DNA of 64,000 nucleotides from Shewanella salipaludis (GCF_012911865.1 NZ_JAAXYH010000012.1:1-64000), one strand, 5' to 3'; positions 28,193 to 38,465 are shown, counted from the first letter of the stretch. A program made the numbers and translations. Notes: generated from the sequence alone by a model not told the origin.

Positions 28193-30076
28193 TTGAAGAA
28201 CCCCCTGAGTACCTTGGCTCTCTCATTCTTACTGGGATCTTGCCTCTGGGTGCACTTTCCGCTGCAGGCGGCAGACCCAACGCCAACGGCCGATGACATC
28301 TTTGCCCTGCTGGAAAGCGGCGCCCCCATAGCCAATGCGCAGGCCAAGGCTGAGCTGGGGAAATTACGGCAACTGCTTGCCGGCGATGATGAAGCCGCCA
28401 TGCTGAGACTGACCAAACTTGAGTGCTGGGCCCATGACCAAGACTCGGCCAGCGAAATAGATGCTGCCATAGACTTCGCCGATGCCCACCTGGCAATGGC
28501 CCGGATACAGTCTCACCCCAACACTTGGATAGATATACTCCTGTGCAAATCCTGGTATTCACAGCAGAAGGGATTAATAGCACAGGCCGGTCAGGGATAC
28601 GATAAGGCTCTGGCCGCGGCCCAAGACGCGAATGACCCCAGACTGCTCGCCGACGCCCATAACCTGCGCGGCAACATGAAATCCTTTCAGGGTGACTTTG
28701 CCCTGGCACTGGACGATCTGATCGCCGCCCAGCATCTGTATGACCAGCTGGGGCTCGACTACTGGGGTCAGTACAATCTCAACGATCTGGCGACCGCCTA
28801 CCGCCGTCTGGGGGATTATCCTCTGGCGATCAAGTATTACCTGCAGTTGGAACAGAGCTATGAGGCCAGGGGTGACAAAAATAATGTCATCTCAACCAAC
28901 ACGGATATTGCCTTGGCGCTGGAGGAGTCCGGCGATTATGAGCAGGCACTGGGGCGTTACCTGCAGAGTTATCACTATTGGCAAGGGGAGCAGAAGACAG
29001 TCCTTGCCGCCCAAGTTGCCGCCTACATAGGCAACAGCTTGCTCAAACTGGACAGGGTCGATGCAGCGCTCGGCTATCTGAATCAGGCACAGCAACAACT
29101 CCCGGCCGAAGCTCAGGCTACCCGTAGTTTTCTGAACCTGTTTCTCGCCGAAGCCAGTTTCAAACAAGGCCAACCGGATCAGGCACTCGACTACCTGAAC
29201 CGGGCAGAAGCGGCATTCGACGCCATCCACAATGTCCGCGGCCTGAGTCAGCTCTATGCGCTCAAGAGCCGGGTTCATGGCGCTAAACAGGATTGGCAAC
29301 AAGCCTTCGCGGCGTTAGAGCAATATGTCGCAGTGCATAGGGATCTGGACGCCAAACTGCAGGCGATACACACCACAGAAATGCGCACCCGCTTCGACAG
29401 CGAACGCATGGAGACGGAAAACCACAGGTTGCAGGAAAATCAACGCCTGAAAGAACACGAGCTGAAAATACTGGAGCAAAATAAAATGCTCCAGCGAGCC
29501 GTGATCTCACTCTCGGCGATCATTTTGGGGATAGTCTCGCTCTTCGCCTTTCGCCAGGTACGCAGATCCCGTAACCTGGAAACCTTGGCCCACACGGATC
29601 ACCTGACTCAGCTGCCAAACCGGCGTCATAGCTATGCCACAGGGCAACGGGAACTGACACTCGCCCAGTCGCAACGGACGCCCCTGGCGGTGATCCTCTT
29701 CGATGCCGATCATTTCAAGCAGATCAATGACGGCTTCGGACATGAGATAGGCGACAAGGCACTGGTGACTCTGGCCAACATCAGCACCCGCCTGATGCGC
29801 AAGCAAGATCTGGTCGGCCGGGTCGGAGGCGAAGAGTTTCTGGTGATACTGCCGGACACTTCCCTGGCACAGGCCGAGGCCATAGCCAGACGCCTGGTCG
29901 ACACTGTCGCCAGGGAACAAAGCCAGGAGCTCCCCTCGAGCCTGACGCTGACGGTGAGTGCCGGGGTCGCCGCCCTGACCCAGGAGCGGGAATTCGGCGC
30001 CCTGCTGAAACGCGCCGATCGTGCCCTGTACCAGGCAAAATCCTCTGGCCGTAATTGTGTCAGGCAGGCGTCCTAA
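28193..30076 (+). CDS. TPR-containing diguanylate cyclase
   Basis: This 627-residue protein has a signal peptide (to about QAADP, residue 28), periplasmic TPR repeats (about 100-390; for example ANDPRLLADAHNLRGNMKSFQGDFALALDDL), a coiled coil, one membrane segment (AVISLSAIILGIVSLFAF, about 438-455) and a cytoplasmic GGDEF domain with an intact GGEEF and DxLTxLxNRR. It should make cyclic di-GMP in response to a periplasmic signal. There is no RxxD inhibitory site directly before GGEEF (LVGRVGGEEF). The start is a TTG with a weak ribosome-binding site. Confidence 0.88.
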   Translation: MKNPLSTLALSFLLGSCLWVHFPLQAADPTPTADDIFALLESGAPIANAQAKAELGKLRQLLAGDDEAAMLRLTKLECWAHDQDSASEIDAAIDFADAHLAMARIQSHPNTWIDILLCKSWYSQQKGLIAQAGQGYDKALAAAQDANDPRLLADAHNLRGNMKSFQGDFALALDDLIAAQHLYDQLGLDYWGQYNLNDLATAYRRLGDYPLAIKYYLQLEQSYEARGDKNNVISTNTDIALALEESGDYEQALGRYLQSYHYWQGEQKTVLAAQVAAYIGNSLLKLDRVDAALGYLNQAQQQLPAEAQATRSFLNLFLAEASFKQGQPDQALDYLNRAEAAFDAIHNVRGLSQLYALKSRVHGAKQDWQQAFAALEQYVAVHRDLDAKLQAIHTTEMRTRFDSERMETENHRLQENQRLKEHELKILEQNKMLQRAVISLSAIILGIVSLFAFRQVRRSRNLETLAHTDHLTQLPNRRHSYATGQRELTLAQSQRTPLAVILFDADHFKQINDGFGHEIGDKALVTLANISTRLMRKQDLVGRVGGEEFLVILPDTSLAQAEAIARRLVDTVAREQSQELPSSLTLTVSAGVAALTQEREFGALLKRADRALYQAKSSGRNCVRQAS

Positions 30077-30154
30077 TGCCTGCAAAGCCCCTGTCCACAC
30101 CCGAGTTAAAACTGGTATCATTGGCGGGTCACCTTTTAGTCATGACCCCAACCT

Positions 30155-31390
30155 ATGCCCAATACCAATCTTAATTCCGTCAGCACATGTGCTCCTCTCG
30201 ACTCGCTCGACAAGCGCCAGTTGGGGCGACTCGCCTTGCAGATCAAGGAATGGGGCAAGGCCCTGGGTTTCGCCCAGGTCGGGATCTGCGATACGGATTT
30301 AACCTCGCAGGAACCCAAGTTACAGGCCTGGCTGGATGCAGGTTACCATGGCGAAATGGGCTACATGGCCAACCACGGCATGATGCGGGCCCGTCCTCAG
30401 GAACTGCATCCAGGTACCCTGAGAGTCATCTCGGTACGCATGGACTATCTGCCCCCAGAGGCAGGCTTTGCCACTAACCTGAGCGATCCCAATCTGGGCT
30501 ATATCTCACGCTACGCCGGGGGACGTGACTACCATAAACTCATACGTAATCGCTTGAAAAAGCTCGGTGACCAGATCAGCGCCGAACTTCAATCCCTGGG
30601 ATTCAGCCAGGCCAACTCCCGGCCCTTCGTCGACTCGGCGCCCATCTTGGAGCGACCGCTGGCGCAGAAGGCCGGCATAGGCTGGACCGGCAAGCACTCG
30701 CTGATCCTCAACCAAAATGCCGGCAGCTGGTTCTTCCTCGGCGAGCTGCTCATAGACCTGGCTCTGCCCGTGGATCTGCCGATCGAAGAAGGCTGCAACA
30801 CCTGCGTCGCCTGCATCAAGGCCTGCCCGACCGGTGCCATAGTCGCCCCCTATGTCGTCGATGGGAGACGCTGTATCTCCTACCTGACGATAGAGCTGGC
30901 GGGCAGCATTCCGGAAGAGTTCCGCACCCTGATGGGAAACCGCATCTATGGCTGCGACGACTGTCAGCTAATCTGCCCGGTAAACACTCAGGCTCCACTG
31001 ACCCAGGAAGCGGATTTTCATATTCGTAACCCACTGCAACAGCCCGAACTGCTGAGCCTGTTTGGCTGGAGCGAAGCCGAATTCCTGAAACTGACCGAAG
31101 GCAGTGCCATACGTCGCATAGGCCACAAACGTTGGCTGCGTAACCTGGCCGTTGCCCTGGGCAATGCCCCCGCCGCCCCGGCTATCCTGGCCGCCCTCGA
31201 GGCCAGGCGCAGTGATGCAGAAGTCGATGATATGGTGCGCGAACATATAGACTGGGCCATGCGCCAACAGCTAGCCAAACAACAAGCTGCCAAACAGAAT
31301 ACCGCCTCCAGCACTCAAGCCCCGAGCGGCACGCGCAAGACGGAGAGGTTGATCCGCAGCATCAGGAAAGGCTTGCCAAGAGACGCCTGA
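30155..31390 (+). CDS. queG: Epoxyqueuosine reductase
   Basis: This 411-residue cytoplasmic cobalamin- and iron-sulfur-dependent enzyme performs the last step of queuosine synthesis on tRNA. It shows two 4Fe-4S motifs (CNTCVACIKACPTGAI and CDDCQLICP) and the N-terminal QueG region (GFAQVGICD ... YHGEMGYMANH). The C-terminal 40 residues are low-complexity and basic. In many relatives queG is followed by nnr/tsaE; here it is followed by convergent genes. Need for B12 links it loosely to the B12-regulated receptor 6 kb away. Confidence 0.93.
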   Translation: MPNTNLNSVSTCAPLDSLDKRQLGRLALQIKEWGKALGFAQVGICDTDLTSQEPKLQAWLDAGYHGEMGYMANHGMMRARPQELHPGTLRVISVRMDYLPPEAGFATNLSDPNLGYISRYAGGRDYHKLIRNRLKKLGDQISAELQSLGFSQANSRPFVDSAPILERPLAQKAGIGWTGKHSLILNQNAGSWFFLGELLIDLALPVDLPIEEGCNTCVACIKACPTGAIVAPYVVDGRRCISYLTIELAGSIPEEFRTLMGNRIYGCDDCQLICPVNTQAPLTQEADFHIRNPLQQPELLSLFGWSEAEFLKLTEGSAIRRIGHKRWLRNLAVALGNAPAAPAILAALEARRSDAEVDDMVREHIDWAMRQQLAKQQAAKQNTASSTQAPSGTRKTERLIRSIRKGLPRDA

Positions 31391-31496
31391 GATCTGCAGG
31401 CACTCACGATTCGGCTCAGTTCTCCCCAGGCTTAATCTGAGCCATGGCAAAATAAACAATGGTTACAAGAGTAAGCAAGGTGGCAGAACAATTGGC

Positions 31497-31712
31497 TTAA
31501 TCGCCAGCCGGCTCCAGGGTGAAGCCCACCTTCAGCGTCACCTGCCAATGGGCTATGACCCCCGCCTCGAGCTGTCCCCGGGTTTCGACCACTTCAAACC
31601 AACGCAAGTGATGCAGAGTCTGGCTCGCCGTCGCTATGGCATTGTTGACTGCCTCGTCCGAGCTCACTGGCGATGAACCGACCAATTCTATGACTTTATA
31701 TGTATGACTCAT
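31497..31712 (-). CDS. Dodecin family flavin-binding protein
   Basis: This 71-residue protein with the dodecin pattern ([32 protein letters not shown] ... [10 protein letters not shown] ... [10 protein letters not shown]) includes the Trp that stacks on flavin. Dodecins form dodecamers that store or buffer flavins. The open frame runs 50 codons further upstream, but family length fixes the start at ATG 31712. Downstream of metE on the same strand but separated by about 170 bases. Confidence 0.92.
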   Translation of the reverse strand: MSHTYKVIELVGSSPVSSDEAVNNAIATASQTLHHLRWFEVVETRGQLEAGVIAHWQVTLKVGFTLEPAGD

Positions 31713-31885
31713 GTGCCTACCCTTCAATGCTCGCAAAAAGATAAGCTCAGTATAGTCACTGTCGGCCGCGCCAAGGGGGAACATGGACAAAAGCCATGGA
31801 AAACCAATCGCAAAACAGGGAAGACATGCATGTCTCCCCTGTTGGCTTCTCCCTTGACTCATGAACGGCTAAGCCATTGGTGCAA

Positions 31886-34156
31886 TTAGCCCAACTTGCG
31901 CCGCAGCTCCCTGGTCGCCTGCACCATGTTATTCAATGCCGGCTCGACTTCTTCCCAGGTGCGGGTCTTCAGGCCACAGTCAGGATTCACCCACAGTTGA
32001 CGCAGGGGGATCTTGGCCGCCGCCTTCTCGAGCAGTTGTACCATTGCCTCGACGGTCGGGATATTGGGCGAATGTATGTCATACACCCCAGGACCTATCT
32101 CGTTGGGATACTCGAAATCTTCGAAGGCGTTGAGCAGTTCCATCCGCGATCTGGAGGTTTCTATGGTGATCACATCCGCATCCATGGCGGCTATGGCGCC
32201 TATGGTATCGTTGAACTCGCTGTAACACATGTGAGTGTGAATTTGCGTTTCATCCGTCACCCCGGCGGCGCTCAGCTTGAAGGCATTGACGGCCCAATCC
32301 AGATAATGCTGCCACTGGCTCTGTTTCAACGGCAGGCCTTCGCGAAAGGCCGGCTCATCTATCTGTATTATGCCTATGCCGGCCTCCTGCAGATCTTGCA
32401 CCTCATCACGAATAGCCAGCGCCAGTTGGGTCGCTATGGCGTCGCGGCTGATGTCTTCGCGGGCAAAAGCCCAATGCAATATAGTCACGGGGCCTGTGAG
32501 CATGCCCTTGACCGGCTTATCCGTCAGACTCTGGGCGAATACCGCCCAGTCGACAGTCATGGCCTTGGGACGACTCACATCACCATAGATGAGTGGAGGC
32601 TTGACGCAGCGGGAGCCATAACTCTGCACCCAGCCATGCTTGGTGAAACCCACGCCTTCGAGCTGTTCACCGAAATACTCCACCATGTCGTTGCGTTCGG
32701 CTTCGCCATGCACCAGCACATCTATGCCCAGTTTCAGCTGACGCGCTATGGTGTCACGGGTCACTTGCTGTAATTGCTCCGTATAGGCGGCATCTGTCAA
32801 TTCATGCTTGCGCCAACGGCTGCGCAGTCCGCGGATCGCCGGGGTCTGGGGGAAAGAGCCGATAGTCGTAGTCGGCAGCAGCGGCAGACGATACTTCTGC
32901 TGTTGTTTCTGTTGACGCACGCCGAAGTCGCTGTCGCGCTCATAATCTGCCGCCGTTAGGGCAGCGACTCTGGCCTGCACCTCGTGATCTGCGGCGCTGG
33001 CCTTGGCGGCGCGGCGTGCGACACAGGTTTCGATGATGGTCCGGGCAGAGGCCGATGCCGGGTGTTTCAGCAACTCGCGCAACTGCCCCAGCTCGCCGAG
33101 CTTCTGTCTGGCGAACGCCAGTTGCTGTTTCAGCTCAGGGGCCAGGTGCGTCTCCACCTCGAGATCCACTGGACTATGCAACAGGGAGCAGGAAGTGCCG
33201 AGCCACAGACGCTCGCCCAGACTCGCCGCCAGCGGGCTCAGCTTTTCCGCCAACAGATCCAACTCGGCCGCCCAGACGTTGCGGCCATTGATCACCCCCA
33301 GAGACAGCACCTGCTCCGGCGCCAAGGCGTCGACGAAAACCGCCAGCTGTTCGGGCGCTGTCACCAGATCCAGATGCAAGCCGGCAACAGGCAAGGCAGA
33401 TACCAGAGGCTGATGATGGGCTATGCTGCCATAGTAACTGGCCAGCAGGAGTTTCACCTTGGCCGCCTTGAGCAGCTCATAGGCAGGAGAAAATGCCGCC
33501 TGCCATTCGTTATCCAATTCCAGCGCCAACACAGGCTCATCCAGCTGCACCCACTCGACCCCCAGCAAGGCGAAACGCTGCAAGATTTCAGCATAGGCGG
33601 CCACCAGCCTGGGCAATAGGCTCAGCTTGTCGAAGTCCTGCCCCACAGTCTTGGATAGATAGAGGAAAGACACGGGTCCGAGCAAGACGGGTTTAGCCTG
33701 GTGCCCCAGAGCCTGGACTTCGGCAACTTCATCGAACAGCTGTTCGTAGGCGACATTGAAGTCTTGCTCGGCATTCAATTCGGGCACCAGATAGTGATAG
33801 TTGGTGTTGAAATACTTGGTCATCTCGGAGGCGGCGGCATCCTTACCGCTCGGAGCCCGGCCGCGGGCGACCCTGAACAAGGTATCCAGATCGATTGCGC
33901 CTTCGCCTCTATGGCGTTCGGGGATCGCATTCAAAGTGGCGCTCAGGGTCAATACCTGATCGTAGAAGGCAAAATCGCCCACGGGTAACAGGGTTATGCC
34001 GGCATCTGCCTGCCACTGCCAATGGGTATGACGCAGCTCACTGGCGACCGCCTTCAACTCCGCCTGGGTGATTTCACCACGCCAATATTTTTCCAGGGCG
34101 AATTTCAGTTCGCGTCGACGGCCAATACGGGGAAAGCCAAGACTATTCAGTTGCAT
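31886..34156 (-). CDS. metE: Cobalamin-independent methionine synthase
   Basis: This 756-residue cytoplasmic enzyme transfers the methyl group of 5-methyltetrahydropteroyltri-L-glutamate to homocysteine. The N-terminus MQLNSLGFPRIG and the C-terminal zinc ligands are present (H in VHGEAERNDMV, C in HMCYSEFND, C in VNPDCGLKTR). ATG 34156 follows AGAGG; an open extension of 21 codons upstream is not needed. It is divergent from metR, with MetR boxes between them. Confidence 0.96.
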   Translation of the reverse strand: MQLNSLGFPRIGRRRELKFALEKYWRGEITQAELKAVASELRHTHWQWQADAGITLLPVGDFAFYDQVLTLSATLNAIPERHRGEGAIDLDTLFRVARGRAPSGKDAAASEMTKYFNTNYHYLVPELNAEQDFNVAYEQLFDEVAEVQALGHQAKPVLLGPVSFLYLSKTVGQDFDKLSLLPRLVAAYAEILQRFALLGVEWVQLDEPVLALELDNEWQAAFSPAYELLKAAKVKLLLASYYGSIAHHQPLVSALPVAGLHLDLVTAPEQLAVFVDALAPEQVLSLGVINGRNVWAAELDLLAEKLSPLAASLGERLWLGTSCSLLHSPVDLEVETHLAPELKQQLAFARQKLGELGQLRELLKHPASASARTIIETCVARRAAKASAADHEVQARVAALTAADYERDSDFGVRQQKQQQKYRLPLLPTTTIGSFPQTPAIRGLRSRWRKHELTDAAYTEQLQQVTRDTIARQLKLGIDVLVHGEAERNDMVEYFGEQLEGVGFTKHGWVQSYGSRCVKPPLIYGDVSRPKAMTVDWAVFAQSLTDKPVKGMLTGPVTILHWAFAREDISRDAIATQLALAIRDEVQDLQEAGIGIIQIDEPAFREGLPLKQSQWQHYLDWAVNAFKLSAAGVTDETQIHTHMCYSEFNDTIGAIAAMDADVITIETSRSRMELLNAFEDFEYPNEIGPGVYDIHSPNIPTVEAMVQLLEKAAAKIPLRQLWVNPDCGLKTRTWEEVEPALNNMVQATRELRRKLG

Positions 34157-34271
34157 ACTAGTTACCTCTTGATGATGAGAGCGGTTAACCGCTGCGACGC
34201 CGTTAAGGATAAAACCCATCCAGGCATCTGGACGTCTAGAAGTTTATTGTGTTAGTCTCTGGACAGGCAAC

Positions 34272-34306
34272 CGAATTGATTTCAAGGGAAACATGAACGA
34301 GATTCA
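34272..34306. promoter_or_regulatory. Tandem MetR-binding sites in the metE-metR intergenic region
   Basis: TGAACGAGATTCA (34294-34306) is a full match to TGAAnnWnnTTCA and extends to a 7-bp palindrome (ACATGAA/TTCATGT, 34291-34309). CGAATTGATTTCA (34272-34284) is a one-mismatch half-degenerate copy. The centres are 22 bases apart, about two helical turns. This is the classic arrangement for homocysteine-responsive activation of metE by MetR. Confidence 0.75.
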
Positions 34307-34318
34307 TGTGGGGATATG

Positions 34319-35227
34319 ATGATAGAGCTAAGACACCTACGCACTCTGATGGCACTCAAAGAAAGTGGCAGCCTGGCCGCTGCGGCGAAGAAACGCTTCG
34401 TGACCCAGTCGGCACTGTCCCATCAGATAAAGGAACTGGAAACCCGGATAAACTCGCCTATCTTCGTGCGCAAGAGCAAGCCGCTCTCCTTCACCCTCGA
34501 AGGCTCCAGGCTATTGCATCTGGCGGAAGAAATTCTCCCCCTGGTGTTGGAGACGGAAACGGATCTTAAGAAGGGACTGGATGCCGATGCCAACCGCTTG
34601 CGGGTCGGCATCGAATGTCATAGTTGCTTTCGTTGGTTGATGCCTGTGATGGAGCAATTCAGTGAAGCCTATCCCCAAGCCGAACTGGACCTGTCCAGTC
34701 GCCACCTGTTCGACTCCCTCAACGCGTTGGACATGGGGGAGCTGGACATAGTGCTGACCTCGGATCCTGTGCCCGGCCATGCCTTGGCCTATCAACATTT
34801 ATTCGATTTCGAAGTTAAACTCCTGGTTGCCAAAGATCACCCGCTGGCAAGGGAAACCCATGTGGTACCGCAGCAGCTGGCGAGGTTGCCGCTCATCAGC
34901 TATCCGGTACCTCTGGCCCGATTGGATATTTACCGGCACTTTCTCGAACCCGCAGGGGTCGAGGCCGGCGAACAGAAAAGCTGCGATCTGACCATGATGT
35001 TGCTGCAGCGTGTCGCCTGTAAGGACGGGGTGGCGGCCTTGCCCAACTGGTCCATCAATGAAGCCCATGGCTTGAGCCTCGCGTCAGTCAAGCTGGGACA
35101 GGAAGGCCTGAAACGACCACTGTTCGGCGCCTATCGCCGCAACAGCAGCAACGCCAGGCTGATACAGCGCTGGCTGGAGTTGGTCGCAGGCGAAGGGCTG
35201 CAACATCAGCTCAAGCAGTCGAACTAA
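34319..35227 (+). CDS. metR: LysR-type transcriptional regulator of methionine synthesis
   Basis: This protein of about 302 residues has an N-terminal winged helix-turn-helix (MIELRHLRTLMALKESGSLAAAAKKRFVTQSALSHQIKELE) very close to E. coli MetR, then a substrate-binding domain. The second of two adjacent ATGs is preferred because it gives the E. coli-like N-terminus and a better distance to GGGG. Divergent from metE; ends in a terminator shared with the converging HDOD gene. Confidence 0.93.
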   Translation: MIELRHLRTLMALKESGSLAAAAKKRFVTQSALSHQIKELETRINSPIFVRKSKPLSFTLEGSRLLHLAEEILPLVLETETDLKKGLDADANRLRVGIECHSCFRWLMPVMEQFSEAYPQAELDLSSRHLFDSLNALDMGELDIVLTSDPVPGHALAYQHLFDFEVKLLVAKDHPLARETHVVPQQLARLPLISYPVPLARLDIYRHFLEPAGVEAGEQKSCDLTMMLLQRVACKDGVAALPNWSINEAHGLSLASVKLGQEGLKRPLFGAYRRNSSNARLIQRWLELVAGEGLQHQLKQSN

Positions 35228-35258
35228 CGCCCCTGGCTGAAAATAGCATCGGACATAA

Positions 35259-35293
35259 ACAAAAACGCCTGCAAGTTGCAGGCATTTTTGTTG
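35259..35293. terminator. Bidirectional terminator between metR and the HDOD gene
   Basis: The arms GCCTGCAA/TTGCAGGC are flanked by an A-run and a T-run, serving the two converging genes. Confidence 0.88.
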
Positions 35294-35305
35294 TCAGCCA
35301 CAGGG

Positions 35306-36037
35306 TCATGACAAGGCGCTTAACAACAAGCCCTGTTTGGCCAACACCTTCCTGAGGACCAGCCCTGGCGAGTTAACCTCATGGGTCTGCCTGAGGTTAT
35401 GGGCAATCATAAATTCCTGTCGCAGATCTTTATCGAGATCCAACCCTTCCAAGGCGTCCAGGGTAAGGCTCTTCTGATTGTTATCTATCAAAGACTTAAT
35501 CAAACTGATTGGCAGCGACTGTTCGGACTCGGCATTGAGATAGGCGAAGGCCGTCAGGCTGACAATTTGTCCAAAGACACTGAACAGCGCCAGGGTATGC
35601 ACTTCGTCGGCATCGACGCCGGCAATCTTCAGCTCTACCAGGCTGTCGACGGCACTGGTCGCGATATTCTCGGTCAGATCCCAGTAACCCGACACCAGTT
35701 TCTTGTAGGGTTGAGGCAACTCATCCAAACGTTCCTTCAGATAAAAGGTGAAGGCATAACGATAGACATTAACCTGACCCAGGCGGATCAAGGCATCCTT
35801 TAGGGTCCGGGACTTAGCCAACAGCGAACCGGCATTGAGCGCCGTGTTACTGCGCCACAGCAGATGCGCCGCCAAGGCAGGATCGCTCCCGACTATGTCG
35901 ACTATGTTGCGTATGTCACCTTCGGCTATGATGGCCTTCTTCAGCGGCATCAAGATGTCGCGGCGGCCCAACACTTGCTCTTCGTTGGCAATGATTGCCT
36001 TAACTTGAGTAAAGACTTGCAGCTCAAGATCTGTCAT
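35306..36037 (-). CDS. HDOD domain protein
   Basis: This 243-residue protein carries an HDOD-type helical domain: IVDIVGSDPALAAHLLWRSNTALN at about 44-67 and ALIRLGQVNVYRYAF at about 81-95 follow the usual pattern (DPxLxxxLLxxANSA ... AIxxLGxxxV). HDOD proteins are regulatory, nuclease-free relatives of HD domains. No EAL or GGDEF partner is fused. The target is unknown. Monocistronic. Confidence 0.75.
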   Translation of the reverse strand: MTDLELQVFTQVKAIIANEEQVLGRRDILMPLKKAIIAEGDIRNIVDIVGSDPALAAHLLWRSNTALNAGSLLAKSRTLKDALIRLGQVNVYRYAFTFYLKERLDELPQPYKKLVSGYWDLTENIATSAVDSLVELKIAGVDADEVHTLALFSVFGQIVSLTAFAYLNAESEQSLPISLIKSLIDNNQKSLTLDALEGLDLDKDLRQEFMIAHNLRQTHEVNSPGLVLRKVLAKQGLLLSALS

Positions 36038-36215
36038 GGGACCTGTTAAACCTATTTATTGGTTATTGTTCTTGGTAAGACACCCTTTCTACGATCAAGA
36101 ATTTACCCATAAAACCGCCTCTCAGGTCAAGCCTTTGGCCACAGTATGGTGAGATAAGTTAACATTTCCCTGAAACCGGAGCCGAATGTATCGCCAAGCG
36201 GGCCTGAGCCCAACG

Positions 36216-36250
36216 CTCTCACTGGCCCTCACACTGGCCCTCTCACTAGC
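36216..36250. repeat. Short tandem repeat upstream of the HDOD gene
   Basis: TCTCACTGGCCC, TCACACTGGCCC and TCTCACTAGCC occur in tandem. No gene is visible in the 36038-36395 gap other than this and the btuB terminator. Confidence 0.6.
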
Positions 36251-36286
36251 CATAGATATTTGGGTAACAGGCTTTAATCGGGGAAC

Positions 36287-36314
36287 AAAAAAAGCCGGAC
36301 CCGAGTCCGGCTTT
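36287..36314 (-). terminator. Terminator of the B12-regulated TonB receptor gene
   Basis: On the minus strand the arms AAGCCGGAC/GTCCGGCTT are followed by a run of seven Ts. Confidence 0.87.
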
Positions 36315-36395
36315 GCAACAGGTTCGGCTAATACCGAACCACACTAACGCCAACCCCAGCACCAGCACTGGCACGCTAGCGCCTGGCGATGAGGC

Positions 36396-38348
36396 TTAGA
36401 AGCGATAGCTGGCGCTCAGGCGCACGGCGCGACCGGTGCCGGAGTAATAGCCATTGCCCCAAATACTGTAATAACCGGCACTGACATAATCCTTATCGAA
36501 CAGGTTATCCACCCTCAGGCTGGCGAGCCAAGCCTGACGGCTGTAGTTGAGCGCCAGATTCGTCAGCACATAATCATCGAGTCGAGGATCCAGGTTGGCA
36601 TTATCACCCTCAATGAAACGCTCACCCGTATACTGGGCTTCGGCGAATACTTGCCACTGGCTGTCGATATCCACGCTGACGTACCCTCTGCCAGTGTGCT
36701 TGGCGACCCAAGACAATGCCTTACCCTCGTTCATGCCTGCGGTAAATTCCGCGTCCGTGTAGTTGTATTCCAGTCCCAGCTGAATGTCCTTACTCAACTG
36801 CCAATCCCAGTCCAGATTAGCACCGTAACGACGAGATTGATCTGCGTTGACGTTGGCACCAGAATAGTTGCCACCTATAGGCGTTGGTGCGCTCGCATCG
36901 AACACTATCTCATTCTCCAGAGCCAGCCGGTACAGATTAAGACTCAGGGTCTGGGTCGATAAGGACCAATCCCAACCCGCTTCGTAAGAACGACCCGTCT
37001 GCGGTTTGAGTCCCAACACCCCAGGTGAGGTATAGGCCTGCTCGTCCACCTTGGCGAAACGGAAGTTACTCTCGGCACGCAGATAGAATCTGTGATCATG
37101 ACTTGGGCGATAGTTCAGCCCCAGTTCCAAGGCACTGGCGTCTTCATCCAAATCTATTCCCAGAGGATACGCATCCTCATCTTCGAGAGAATCCGATACA
37201 TCTGAATAACGCCCCCCGACCACATAACTCAGGCTCTGGGTCAGAGGCACATCTGCCTGCACATAGGCGCTCAAGAGTTGCTGCACATTGCTGCGCTGCA
37301 TGTAAGACAAATCAAAGTCGGCCTCACCGCGGCTCACATCGGCACCGGCGATGATGTTCAACTCACCATTACGGGTGGCTATGCTGGCTATGGCCTTGGG
37401 ATTGAACTCCAACAAGGAGCGGCTGTTTTCGCCACTTGTCGAGACCACCAGGGTATCACTGTAATTTACATCCGCCGCCAACGCCCAGGCTTGAGTCAGC
37501 TGATGCTGATAGCCCATGCGCGCCGCCGTGGTCATGTTGTGATAATAAGCACCTTTGCTCCATTCATTGGCCTGGCGTGGATTGGCCTCGAACTCTGCCG
37601 GAGTCAGTGCCCCCGGCGCTTCACGCTTGTCGTCATAATAACTGGTCTCGACGAAAAACTTATCCGTCGTCGTTTGGTACTGCACCCGTCCCAGGATGGA
37701 ACCGGTTTCATTATCGTTGTTGTCGCGATAGTTTTCGCTCTGCTGATAGCTTCCCGCCAGATAGTAGCGCCAGTCCTGATTGATGGCACCTGATACATCG
37801 GCACGACCTTCATAGGTATCGAAGCTGCCGCCGGACACTTGCACGCTGCCGCCGCTGGCATTGGGCGCCTTGGTGATGATGTTGATGACGCCGCCAACGG
37901 CCTGATCGCCATAGAGTACGCCGGCACTGCCGGAGAGGATCTCGACCCGCTCGACCTGGTTCAAGGGAATGGCATTGATGCTGGGGGCGGCTATGTCGAT
38001 ATTATTCAAACGGCGGCCGTCGACCAAGATCAGCGTGTTGTTGGCGGCTTGACCTGCGCTGAAACCACGCAAGGCGAACACCGCACCCGAATTATTGTCA
38101 GAAACCTGGAGCCCACTCTGGCCGCGTAACAACTCGGTCAAGTTAGTCGCGCCGCTCATTTGGATTTCGGCACTGTCGATGACGTTGACATTGGCGGCAA
38201 TATTCAAGATGGACGCTTCGGCACGGCCTATCACAGTGAGGGTTTCATCGACATGTGAGGCAACATCGTCTGCCTCGGCGGCGAAGGTGAACGGCAGGCT
38301 CAGCAGGCCAGCGATCAGTATTGACAGTTTTGTAGCTTGTGTTCCCAT
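36396..38348 (-). CDS. btuB: TonB-dependent receptor, probably for vitamin B12 (BtuB-like)
   Basis: This 650-residue outer-membrane receptor has a signal peptide (cleavage near TFAAE), TonB-box region DETLTVIGR, plug motifs (VFALRGFSAGQAANNTLILVDGRR; VERVEILSGSAGVLYGDQAVGGVINI) and a 22-strand-type barrel ending in YRF. The cobalamin assignment rests mainly on the riboswitch in its leader; the sequence alone only says TonB receptor of the BtuB/FepA size class. No btuCDF transporter is in the window. Confidence 0.85.
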   Translation of the reverse strand: MGTQATKLSILIAGLLSLPFTFAAEADDVASHVDETLTVIGRAEASILNIAANVNVIDSAEIQMSGATNLTELLRGQSGLQVSDNNSGAVFALRGFSAGQAANNTLILVDGRRLNNIDIAAPSINAIPLNQVERVEILSGSAGVLYGDQAVGGVINIITKAPNASGGSVQVSGGSFDTYEGRADVSGAINQDWRYYLAGSYQQSENYRDNNDNETGSILGRVQYQTTTDKFFVETSYYDDKREAPGALTPAEFEANPRQANEWSKGAYYHNMTTAARMGYQHQLTQAWALAADVNYSDTLVVSTSGENSRSLLEFNPKAIASIATRNGELNIIAGADVSRGEADFDLSYMQRSNVQQLLSAYVQADVPLTQSLSYVVGGRYSDVSDSLEDEDAYPLGIDLDEDASALELGLNYRPSHDHRFYLRAESNFRFAKVDEQAYTSPGVLGLKPQTGRSYEAGWDWSLSTQTLSLNLYRLALENEIVFDASAPTPIGGNYSGANVNADQSRRYGANLDWDWQLSKDIQLGLEYNYTDAEFTAGMNEGKALSWVAKHTGRGYVSVDIDSQWQVFAEAQYTGERFIEGDNANLDPRLDDYVLTNLALNYSRQAWLASLRVDNLFDKDYVSAGYYSIWGNGYYSGTGRAVRLSASYRF

Positions 38349-38465
38349 TGACCTTTAACTCCTGAAAGGAAAACGGGGCATGGGTGCCGCACCAGAGCCC
38401 CCCACTGATTGCAGGAGCGCCACTGGCACATTTCGAGATCTGCCCACCGAAATCGCGAAATCACC

